DNA of 64,000 nucleotides from positions 465,025 through 529,024 of the forward strand of contig WBMW01003203.1 of assembly GCA_013396635.1 (NCBI GenBank), written 5' to 3'. The notes under the pieces were generated by a model. That model did not search any database and had not been told where the DNA came from. It saw only the letters and a program-made list of their open reading frames with translations. The DNA comes from Penelope pileata (Eukaryota > Chordata > Aves > Galliformes > Cracidae). Both the position numbers and the translations under genes were made by a program. The stretch's first letter is position 1. Each line of letters begins with the position of its first letter. Shown one piece after another: positions 51,493-62,024 of this stretch.

Positions 51493-51558
51493 TACTTGGG
51501 AGGAGTATGAGCCAACTCAACGTCATACTTGGGAGGAATATGAGTCAACTCAACCCAA
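51493..51558. repeat. 33-bp direct tandem duplication
   Basis: TACTTGGGAGGAGTATGAG and TACTTGGGAGGAATATGAG, each followed by an AACTCAAC element, repeat with a 33-bp period, two units. Confidence 0.88.
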
Positions 51559-53347
51559 GAATACAATTCCACACATCACATCCAGTGTTTTATAATACAC
51601 TGTTTGAACTTGATCACAGATGAAGTGGAAAAATAACTTACTCTAGGGAATATTCTGCAAAATGGCTTTCTGCACGGCTGGAAATCCCTGGTACTTAAAA
51701 CCAACAAAGAAACATAAACCCTAGGCAACAGCTGTAGCTCAGTATGAGAAAGGTAACTACGTGAAGCCAATATGAGTTTCTACACAGTGGAGGCAAGTCT
51801 ACCACATTTAACCACTTGTGGCAGCTCCTCTACGATGTCAGCTGGCAAGAAGTCTAGGCTCAGAAGTTTTACAACCTATTTAAAGCAGATGTTAGTTTGG
51901 AGCTTGCAGCATCTATGAGAGCCACAGCTGTATCAAGAAGTGGATGTCTGGCAGCTGTATTTTTGCCTTGATGAGTCAAAACAATGTCTACAACCATACA
52001 GATCACAATTGTAAGGACTTTGCATTTGCTCATTCAACTGAAGAACAACCACCTCAAAGAAATTGCCTGCAAAAATCTTCATTCAGTTCCTATAAATTCA
52101 CTCACATTTTCTCAGGGAAACCATTTTTACTTAGAATTTTGGCAAGCAAAAGAACACAATTAGAATTTCAAGTTCTTGCACCATGTTAATACAAAATAAA
52201 TAGAGGTTTAGTTAAGGATGCTCTATTAGAAAGTAACTGGTTACTTGAAATAGAAGCGCAACATCTCAAAACAAAAAAGGTCATTAATCTGGCAAGGGAA
52301 GAGAATCAGTAAACTTAACAGGAACGTAACTAGATTCAGGTAACAAAGGCCTCAACAAAGGCTGAATTAAGATGAAGTACATCAGAAGGTTATGCGTTTT
52401 CCAGCCTTTACTGGGATCTAGCAAACTATCAGAAATTAGCAGGAAATTAAGCACAAAACACTGTGTTCTTATACCTAAGTTAAACGATTTTGTTCTCTGT
52501 GTTTGAAGAGCCCAACGAGCACCAAAGTAATGTTGCACCTAAACACACTGCATGACTTGGCATATCAGCAAAATATTCCAGGAGCAGAGATGCAGGAATA
52601 TCTGAATGCAAATAGCCTTCAATTGCTGAATTCTGGCAAAAGAAACACAGCCCCTGTTGTTCTTTGTGCATCGTTTGTTTGAGTCTCATCAAGCTGTGAC
52701 TTCCAATCAATTACTCTGATTTGAATACAAATGTAAATTTGTGAGCTGGAGGCACAGGAAAGCTCCTGGAGCTTGCGCTGCTTTCATGTCACAAGGGAGC
52801 CCATAGGCTTTACTTAACCAACTAGTCAATATTATCCTACAACTGCTGCCTATCGCAAGAACAACTCAGTGTAACCACAGTGTAACAGCACAATGACTAA
52901 ACCTGTGTTTTTACAAAAACAAAGTTCAAACTCAAGTTTGAAAATGACATCTATATTTTTTTAGTAAATCATATTAGAGTATATGTGGTCATCCCCATGG
53001 CTGCTAAATTTCCAGTTCAGTACAATTCAGCAGAGGCCAGGAAAAAACAAACACACCTGCTCAGAAACAACTCAGGTGACACCAGAACAACGGTACCAAC
53101 TGAAGTTCAATGGTACCAGTGTTCCTGTACAGTTACTGCATATACACAAACTTCTCTGAACTCAGCGTATGCAAGACTGAATTCAAACACGTTCTCATAA
53201 TTCTTAATGACAAATTTCAGCACTATGTGAAGAGTAAGGACTCAATTATACCCAAATAAACGCATTTCCTACCTGTAAAGACAGAACAAAGCTGTCATGT
53301 AACAGTTATGCTTACAAAATATGTCAGTTCAGCAATTCACCTGCTGT

Positions 53348-53434
53348 AGGGAACCTGTTCTGGCAGGGGGGGTGGACTCGATGATCTCTTGAGGTCCCTT
53401 CCAACCCCTGCAATTCTGTGATTCTGTGATTCTT
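53348..53434 (+). repeat. CR1 LINE 3' end, very short
   Basis: Plus-strand, only the last 85 or so bases: GGACTCGATGATCTCTTGAG, TCCCTTCCAACCCCTG, then a terminal run of ATTCTGTG units. The repeated terminal octamer is the hallmark of the CR1 3' end. Confidence 0.93.
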
Positions 53435-54704
53435 TAAAAATATAACCACAGTACCAGCACTCATCTCTAGATCAGACCCTGTATTCTAAGATTATGAAGT
53501 TTTCCAGAACTAGCTTTAATTATTTTAGCCTGCAGTCAGTGAATCAACTAGCATCTTCTTAAATTACTAAATATTTTAATTTCTCCTTAATTAATAATTG
53601 ATAATTAATATTATTTCCAACTAATAGCATGCCAAAGCTTAGGTTTTTTGTTACACATTGTTTTCAGTTATCCTTAGCCCTTCAAGATCCTGATTGTCAC
53701 AACTAAGGACCCAAATTTCATTCGTTACTCAAAACAGTTTAATCACAGAAAATAAAACCAATTTACTATGAGTGGTGCAAAAATTATTGCAGGTAAAATT
53801 GCTTTGACTAGCCACTACATCCAACAAGTGAAAAGAAATCTTTAAAAGCTTTTAAAGAAAATAGCCTTTTAGGTTTCTAAAGACATAAAAATGTTGGAAT
53901 GTTTTCTTTATAGTCCACACATTCTTTTCGGCAAAAAGAAAAACATCTTTTGTGTGAAGCAGAAAGCAATTTTAAATCACTCAAGGCTCCTTAGAGAAAC
54001 CATAACAGTGTTTTTCTTTCCCCTTGGTGTGTTTTCAGCATTATAATTCTATCCCTTTGCATTTGTGAAGAGTTCAAGGGAGCATCAACACATTAGATAA
54101 AATAAGTAGCCACACAGGTTTAATGTAGAAAACCTTTTTACATACATAGGTGCTACCAAATTCATATTTTCCCACGCAGAGTTTAATTCCACTTGTTGTT
54201 TGAAACCGTTTTAACAAGCAACCTCTGCACTGTAATCAAATATGGCATTTTTTTTTGTAAAAGGTTCTTGCTCACAACTACTCTTAGGGATGTTTTGCTC
54301 AAAGGCTAGATGTCTCCATTATCTCCAGAGATTTCAAAATCAAAGCAACAGTATGTGCACCTTGCATGTTTCTGTCTACAGGTGAATGAAAAAAGGCTGC
54401 CTAACCCTTTCTCAGGATCCCTGCATGCAAATTCAAGAATGCATCTGACTCCAAAACACAAAGAACAACTTTGAAAAAAAACAGTTCTGAGAACAAGAAC
54501 AAATTATATGTTTTCCGTTTGTGAGTTTGCATGTATTTAACAATACCCAGTTGCCAAGCTGGTTAAGCCAAAGCTCCAAATCAACACTAAAGACACGACT
54601 GGGAAGTGCACGTGTTCCAACCATACTGAGCGCCCAGCAGATGGACATTCTTCTGGGGAGCCACAGGATCAGCAAAAAATCTAACATGCAAAAAATCCAG
54701 CAGG

Positions 54705-55710
54705 TAAAGCATTAATTTTTTGGATTTCAGCAAAGCTTTCAATACTGTTTCTCACAGTATCCTTCTGAACAGAATGTCCAGCATACAGCTACACAACAGC
54801 ACAATGTGATGGGCGATCAATAGGCTGATGGATTGGGTCCAAAGGATTATAGTGAATGGGGTTACCTCAGAGCTGGAGGCCAGTCACCAGGGGGGTTCCC
54901 CAGGGCTCCATGCTAGGGCTAGTTCTCTTTAATGTTTTTATAAGTTACTTGGATGTAGGACTAGAAGGTGTTTTGAGCACCTGCGAAGGGGCAATGTTGG
55001 CTCTACATACAGAATGGGGGATGAGGTGCTAGAGAGCAGCCCTGCTGAAAGCAGTCCAGGGGTTATGGTTGACAGCAAGCTGAACAACAGTCAGTGTGCT
55101 CAGGCAGCCAGGAAGGCCAACTGTGTCCTGGGGGCATAAAGCACAGCATTGATGGCTGGTTGAGGGAAGGGATTGTCCTGCTCTACACTGCACTGGTGCA
55201 GCCTCACCTTGAGTACTTTGTGCAGATTTGGGTGCCACAGTACAAAAGGGACATAAAACAGAGTGCCCTAATGAGGGCCACAAAGATGGTGCAGAGTCTA
55301 GAGAGCTAGATGTATGAGGAGTGGCTGAAGTCCCTTGATTTGGTCAGCCCAGAGAAGAGGAAACTGAGGGGAGGCCTCATGGCAGCCTAACAGCTTCTTC
55401 ACGAGGGGAGTGGAGGGCTGGGCACTGATTTCTCTCTGGGAACAGCAACAGGACCTGAGGGAACAGCATGAAGCAGCAACAGGGAAGGGTCAGGTTGGAG
55501 ATCAGGAAAAGGTTCTTCACCGAGAGGGTGGCTGGGCACTGGAAGAGACTCTCCAGGGCAGTGGTCACCACACGAAGCTGCTGGAGTTCAAGAAACATCT
55601 GGACAATGCTCTCAGTCATATGGTCTGATTTTTGAGTAGTCCTGTATGGAGCCAGGAGCTGGACTTGATGATCCTTGTGTGTCCCTTTCAACCTGGGACA
55701 TTCCATGAAC
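54705..55710 (+). pseudogene. CR1 LINE fragment with decayed reverse transcriptase (about 1 kb)
   Basis: Plus strand, the longest LINE remnant in the window. Conceptual pieces of CR1 ORF2 are visible. DFSKAFNTVSHSILL (from 54723) corresponds to reverse-transcriptase block DxSKAFDTVSH, and [14 protein letters not shown] (from 54898) to block [27 protein letters not shown] and RPHLEYxxQ-like pieces follow. The catalytic FADD segment expected between about 54965 and 55030 is missing. The frame is broken by stops (for example around 54755) and shifts. The 3' end is diverged (GGACATTCCATGAAC). It is a dead copy, older than the other CR1 fragments. Confidence 0.93.
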
Positions 55711-56441
55711 TAACTCATAACAAAGTTATGCATGCAGTTATCCAAACATACAAGGCATAAGAAGCTTAGCTAGGTCTTTAAAAGACTTTTCTCTGCATGT
55801 GTAGAAGTCTATATTCCAAAGCTTTTCCACATGGTTTATTTAGAGAAGAAGAGCATATTTATCACATAAGATGAAGATCACCTTGAATCAGGCAGAGCTC
55901 ATTACTGAAGTAAAATACAAAGATGATGACAGAAATACAGAGGTTTTTTTTATCCAATAAGGGTTAGATGTCTGAAAAGTATAATTTAACCAGTAAACAC
56001 CCCTGTTTCAAAGGATAGGCAATTGTCACTGAATTTAAATGGGTTCTTAAGAAAAGAGAAAAACATATTTCATGAAGTGCCCAAAGAAGGACCACAGGTG
56101 GTCCAAAAGGAGAAGCATCTCCCCTCTGTCAGAGAAGCAGTTTTAATGAAAGTTCTTCTGTCAAATGCAATTTTTTGGGGCAGTCGTAAGCCACCTTTCT
56201 TTGACAGTCCTATATATGGAAACCACAGGCTTGTGAGCAGCTTGGTTACTGTTTCTGTGACAAGCCTGTCACACAGCACCTGCATGAGACAAAGGGCATC
56301 AGTACTGGAATTAAAGGCACATCCAGCTGCTGAGATGCTATTGCTCTTATAATGGACTCTGTAATACCTCTAAGTACAAGACTGGCTATATCAGAAGGCC
56401 ACTGCTACTTTGTCAATACTTGGTCTCAATATTATTCTTAC

Positions 56442-56467
56442 CTAATTTCAGATAATTTTCAGAATCC
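56442..56467 (-). CDS. Candidate upstream MARCHF1 exon B (26 nt microexon)
   Basis: Seen: minus-strand acceptor CACTCGCCTTAACAG with an upstream pyrimidine-rich run, 26 nt of exon, and a strong donor TTAG|GTAAGAAT. In the only frame without a stop it reads DSENYLKL, with one nucleotide at its 5' end and one at its 3' end shared with neighbours. Its trailing G plus the leading AA of exon C (distal acceptor) completes a Glu codon. Its leading G completes a Trp codon with the TG that ends candidate exon A. Such phase agreement at two junctions is what a real exon chain would show, though for a 26-nt exon coincidence cannot be excluded. If real, it may be coding in a long MARCHF1 isoform, or 5' UTR for transcripts that start at MLGWC. 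Confidence 0.4.
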
Positions 56468-59400
56468 CTGTTAAGGCGAGTGACACCAGAATGACAGGAA
56501 TGCAATCATCACAGCCCAAACAAACTGGCAGAAACACTACTATGAAATTCAAAGCTGTTCCAGCTGGTTCACTGCCTATTAAGAAACACAAGGGAAGAAA
56601 ACATTTTTTTTAAATAAAAACTTGAGAATAGTAACTAAACCCATTATACCCATCCTATTCCCTGAATGTATATGCTGCTGACTCCTTACAGACAGAGAAT
56701 GTGGCTACGCAATATTATCAATATATATATTTTTTAATTAAAAGCACATCGATAAGCATTTTAAAATTTCTTCTTTTTTGACCCTTTGCACATTGTTCAT
56801 TCCCCAAACACTGTATAAAAACATTACCACTAAATACGTGCTCACCAATTGCTATGTAATAAGAAGACGCTTTAAAATTGTATTTCTATCACATGAATTG
56901 GCTTTTAAGTTTTGCTTCATTTTTTATAAAGCATCCAATAGCTGAAATGCAGGCCTAATTGGAAACTGTTTGAGGATACCCTGAAGAATCCCATTTATTT
57001 CAGTTCAGAGAACTACGCTAGCATTCATCCTATCTTATGGCCCCTTTCTGGATTTATTCATCTATTTAGCAAAATGTTTTTTCACTAAGATAACTACAAA
57101 CAAAAACTAGAAGGGCTACATAATATTCCAACTTTTTTTTTCTTTTGCCTGTATTTAAATTTCTCCAAGTAACTCCTGATTTTCTTTTTGACAGCGGCCA
57201 GGCAAACAAGACTGTTTCCAATAACTATTATTGTCTAATTAGAACTCCATTAAAATAAAGTACTATTGCAGCTTTTTGAGCCCTAATTTTGAAGCTAGCC
57301 TTCACTCTAATGTCTGTCTTTGTGTTTTATGGGAATTCAAATGATTGTTCACCATGTTTAACTTATAGGCTAACATTTAAGCTGCTACCAGTAACTGCAG
57401 CATTAGGCCAGTAATTATTTATAACTTAAATAACTGGAATCCGTTTACCCCAAAAAGCCCTGAACAGGCCATCTGCCACGGCTTCATGCTAGCAGAGATC
57501 AGATCTTAAGCGATCATCTTCGTAACATAAATCAGAAGTGGGGGGAGGTCTTAGAAGTCCAAATCTAACAGCATAAAAGAAACGACTTGCGATAGTGTAT
57601 TTCAGTTAGTTTGGTGGTAATGAATACTTAATGAACTCGTTTCATCTTTGTTAGAAAGGAATCCAAGTTTTCTGCCTTCAATAGCTCTGCTGCAAGATGT
57701 AATTTGGCTCATGCCAATTTACTGGGCAGTATAACCAGTTAATCCTTGATAACAATGTAAGCCTTCTTCAAAATATTGAGCAGGATTGTCTTTATAATAA
57801 ACTATACAACTTAACTTTAATTATAGTTCTAACAAGCAACCTCCTAGAGAATACCAAATTGCACCTTCTAACTAATTTAAAAGCCTGTAGCTTCTAGTAA
57901 ATATCTGTACATCAGTTTCCAAAGATGTTTCTGAATTTTGTCAACTAGCATTCAAATAAACTATTTCATGACAACTAATTAGATGCAGAAAAGTGAAAAA
58001 TTTGTATTGGTAGATAACCAGGAGTGAATTTATTACAAGCACTTCTTATTAAAAATAGTCAGTTCGATGCAGCCAGAAAACAATGCAACATCAATGTTTT
58101 ATAGAATTATCCAGAGGAATGCGAAGGCAAATGACTAATGATGCTGGCAGTTGAACAAAACAAAAAGCATTATAATATGAGACCATAATGATTTACTAAT
58201 GATTTTCCATACAGAATACTGATCTTGCTTCTTTACCTGTAGGCTGTTCCAAAAGCAATACCTCCTATTTATTTCCACGGAAACAGATAGGAAGAGCACA
58301 ACAACACTGTTTGATAGTGCAAATTCTCAGCTACAAAACACTGTTTTGCAACACAGTAACCACTATTAGCCGTGCATTTTCACTAGCAATGAACACGAGC
58401 CTGCATGCTACACTCTTAAAAATCTGCACCAGCGGAGATGATCACTGTAACTGCCGCCACTGCTGAAAGTCACCACCACCCTCACTATGCTCACAGCTAC
58501 CGTTTGGTCTCCAGAAACATTCAGCAACGTCAGTGAATGCCAATGGGTGCCACTGTTTCCACATGGAGGAATTCAGTGCCACCCCTTTGCCCCATCCGCA
58601 CTCCCACGTCAGAGGCCATTGGGTCAGAGTGCCCCTCTGCTGCCATCTGTCACACGGCAACAACATGGAATGGAATGCTGGTGGGAAGGTTCAGCCTCTG
58701 CTGCCATCCCACCAACATCCACCTCTGATGTTGTGGGCCAATCTGACATTACTTCCAGAGCATCCCTTATAAAATGCAAACAATGCAGGACATGCAGTTA
58801 CCATAATTGCAATACCCACCACAGTGCAGAGATGCTGGTGGCAGTTCTGGATGCAGCCCAGCCCAGCTATGCAAACACGGAGCTGTCCTGCACCAAAGGA
58901 CTGCTCCAAAAGCTGTTTAACTCCACAGCTAAGCCACAAGCCTTGCCCTCATGGGAACCAGTTCTCAGCAGCAGACTTCCTTAGCAGTCACATGGAGTCC
59001 TAAATCAGCTCACTGCTAGCCTGAGTGAGCTCTGCAGTGTCATTTAATGAGCTATCTGTACTGAATGGGCCCTCACCCCATAATACCTGAGCACTCCACA
59101 ATTTTGAATGACTTGCTTTCCCATGATCCCTATGAGATGGCGTACAGGTGAGGTGCAACAGAGGCAAACCTTAGCTTTTCAGAGATATCTTACACCATTC
59201 ATCTCCTGCATTAAATTCCTTGTTGCAGGTAACCATGTTTCTGATTCTACAAGATCTGGACCCAAAGCCTTTCACAGACCAGGCGGGCAAAGCCATTCAC
59301 CTAATGCAATCTCTTGTGTGCTTCAATAACTCAAAGTGACAGGCTAGTTTTCCAGTGCACTATTTTTTTCCTGAAATTTCTCCCTCTTCACTTACCAACT

Positions 59401-61968
59401 CTGGCTTCCTCTGCAATCCATACCGATCAATGCACTTTTTGTTCCAATCACTGAAATACCTCTCCTGTACTAAACAGCATCTGGAGCTGGTCCATAGGCT
59501 ATGTCTCCTTTATTAAGCCGTACAGTACTTTGAAGTCCAGTTTTATTAATTTGGACATCTACACATTTTGCACTGCATTCATTTTTATTGCTTTAATGTT
59601 TAACAACATTTGTACTACTTTGACATTTCTAAGTCCCTTTTAAACCATTTGTTTTCAAGATCTCTAATGATTTTTACATAAAGGCCCTCTGCTACTTGAG
59701 GTAAGCAATTATCCTTCCTTGCTGGCACTCGTGTTCTTATTCTCTTCAGAAAAATATGTTAAACTAGGAGTTCTTACCAAAAGAGTTTGTAAATATGAAC
59801 TTCAGCAACAGAATTCTGACAACCTGCTAAAACCAATAAGTTATGAAATTTACTAAACCCTCAAAAAAGCAAATCTAGAGACCCATATAATTTGAACTAA
59901 CCACTTTTCACTGCATTATCAGGAGATTTATTTACAATTCTGAAACACATGCCATGTTATATTCTCAACTAACTAATGGGAACAAATACACTTTCCCAAT
60001 GCCATTCCATTCTCCTTTTCTCAAACACCAGAGTGGGCTGAGAACAGAGCCCTGTGCTTGCTAAGCACAGGTTCAACAGATATGCTTTGATTAAAGACCA
60101 TTTCCCTGTATAGAGTTCCACAGAAATCAAGCTTGCCTCAGGAAACAAGAAATAATGGAAAAGTGAGATGAATGCAAAAGCATGTGTAGGTAGGTGGCCT
60201 ACATTAACCTTTAGCACGTATTCAGAAGGCCAAACAGGGAGAAACTAATTTTGAAAGTAAAAGGTGGATTTAACTGCAGGCCAGCCACCTGCAAAATCAA
60301 GGAGCATTTCGAGCAGTCTTGAGGGGAAAAGGAAATGTGTCGGTAAAAATAATTACACGCAGGCTGGCTTGTTATTACTGCTGAAATACTCATTTTAGAA
60401 GAGAAAAATGAAGATTTCTCCTCTCTCAGCTTTTGCAGTAGCTGGAGCATAGCAAAGCCAGGTCAGAGCCGCGATAATCACACGGAAATGGACAGGAATG
60501 AGTGAAAGACCAACAGAAAGGTGCAGACAGGATGCTCAAATACTGTGGTCAAACACACTGAACAGTGATGTGAGGTACCAAGAGGTGAAATGTGCGCAGA
60601 GAATCTGCATAGAAAAGCAAAGCAGCCACTACACGAGTCATACAGTCCAACACAAGAGCAATCTTTGAGCATTTTCCAACCTTGATGATTCTGCGATGAT
60701 TTTGTTTTTGCAGCTGAACTTCCACAGTATTGTTTAAGCACTCATTAATCCACTTTGCAAACCTTTATGGGTTGGACAAGTTAAGAAGTGCAGGACAGAC
60801 CACCTGTCAATCTTGTGCCTGTACTGAAACCATATCAGGTTGGAAGGCTCAGCACCTCTTGGGCTGACGGGGCAGATGTTCCTGTGTTCATAAAATGACA
60901 AACCCATTTATCCATGCCAGCACAGCACCACAACACCACGTCCTCAAGAAGGGACAGACTATTTGCACACGCAGAATAATAAATTGATTTCCTTAGTATG
61001 TGTTTACGTCTTCACTGACAACCCATGAGACTACATTTTAATTAGTGTTAACATCCGTTATTTCAGATTAATATTGCATATTTCTATGCATTACACCGCC
61101 TGCACTGAAAGATACTGGAAAATATGAAAATAGGAAATAGTATTATATTGTTCTTGCAAATATATCTAATATCTACAATCACTTCATCAATCAAAACAGA
61201 CACAGTTTTTATTTCTGCTTTAGTTTTTTTTCCCAAGTGACATTTAAACACAAGTTCCAACACAGGACAAAAAGAAACACATCAGAGTTGTTAGCATAGA
61301 TGCAAAATCTTACTCCAGAAAGTTACTTTTCCACCAAGTAAAAACCTCCCTAGAAGAGCAGTACAGAATGAAGGTGCCAGCTCAAATTTTTCTTGTGAGT
61401 GGTGCAGAAGCCCTACTACAGAAGGGATGCTTTTCAGTTTTACAGAAGGCACCATATAATCTTTAAACTTACAAGAAGTTATCAAAAAATCCTGAAATAG
61501 ATACAACACTGGGCATCAAAATATATTTTCCTTCTAAGCTCAGTACAAGTAGGAAGCAGCATGGTATCACACGTGTGAAAATTACATTTTCTTTACTACT
61601 GCCACTAACTGCTGCTACACTAAGAGGAAAAAAAAGAAAAAAGGAGAAAAAGTGAAGTGAATAGGGTATGGAATTTTCTCAACATACTAGAATGTGTACT
61701 TTTCACATTCAGAAACTGGCAAATAATCAAAATGTACAGACAAGAATGTCAGGCACACCCTTTAAATACTAATTAGTGTCTTCTACATGGCAGTTACCAC
61801 AATGTCAGAGGATGGTGCTTACATAAATCTAATTAAACGTTAACACAACACTACATAGACACACTTTACTGACAACCACTAATCAGCCCAGGCAATTTAT
61901 GAGATCAGCAGAAAGCTACCACAGGCTAATAGTATGAAACATATGGCAGTAGAACTAAATGCACTCAC
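56468..61968 (-). other. MARCHF1: MARCHF1 intron between candidate exons A and B
   Basis: About 5.5 kb. It holds the internally deleted mariner (58242-58767) and a GC-richer unexplained segment just beside it (58770-59000). A smooth AT-rich block at 56930-57500 looks like possible conserved noncoding sequence. Its status as an intron depends on candidate exons A and B being real. Confidence 0.5.
58242..58767 (-). mobile_element. Internally deleted mariner DNA transposon
   Basis: Non-autonomous Tc1/mariner remnant of about 525 bp. Left end GGCTGTTCCAAAAGCAATAC and right end, read inward on the minus strand, GGATGCTCTGGAAGTAATG form imperfect terminal inverted repeats. Both are flanked by TA (58240-58241 and 58768-58769), the mariner target duplication. 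The left end continues CTCCTATTTATTTCC, the usual 3' end of this family in chicken. On the minus strand, decayed N-terminal transposase sequence is visible, including RMGQRGGTEFLHVETVAPI and a piece like LLNVSGDQTVAV in shifted frames. This corresponds to the helix-turn-helix start. It then jumps directly to the 3' end, so the catalytic DDD domain is deleted. The family name Galluhop or Mariner1_GG is a tentative attribution. Confidence 0.82.
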
Positions 61969-62024
61969 CAAAATACAAAATATTTCACGCTCGCTAGTTT
62001 TTGTCCCTCCCCTTCAGAAGCAAA
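61969..62024 (-). CDS. Candidate upstream MARCHF1 exon A (56 nt)
   Basis: Seen: minus-strand acceptor TTCCTATTACTATCTACAG, 56 nt open in one frame, and a good donor TTTTG|GTGAGTGC. It reads FASEGEGQKLASVKYFVF plus two nucleotides (TG). These join the leading G of candidate exon B to give Trp, so the spliced frame would run ...KYFVFWDSENYLKLEFQKL... into the sure exon C. The same frame stays open upstream of the chosen acceptor to a TGA at 62118-62120. A longer exon ending at 62095, after GTGCTACAG, is therefore also possible. I do not recognise the peptide. Support is splice signals, phase continuity and the position on the right strand upstream of exon C. Confidence 0.4.

Larger units (their letters stand above)
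48006..56441 (-). other. MARCHF1: MARCHF1 intron between candidate exon B and exon C
   Basis: About 8.4 kb ending in the acceptor TTATTTTCAG of exon C. It contains two plus-strand CR1 fragments (53348-53434, 54705-55710), two direct tandem duplications (51023-51075 unit 36 bp; 51493-51558 unit 33 bp), a T run (about 50611-50630), and a G-rich segment with an ambiguous base (50455-50500). The remainder is AT-rich with no recognised gene. It is certainly upstream of exon C, but calling it an intron of this length depends on exon B being real. Confidence 0.55.

Noticed and set aside
58487..58984. Longest open frame (165 codons, plus strand)
   Set aside because: It runs antisense over the mariner transposase relic and its GC-rich flank. 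The openness follows from composition, and the peptide has no recognisable domain.
60835..60880. CATATCAGGTTGGAAGGCTC resembling a CR1 end
   Set aside because: Only about 15 bases match and no further CR1 sequence follows.
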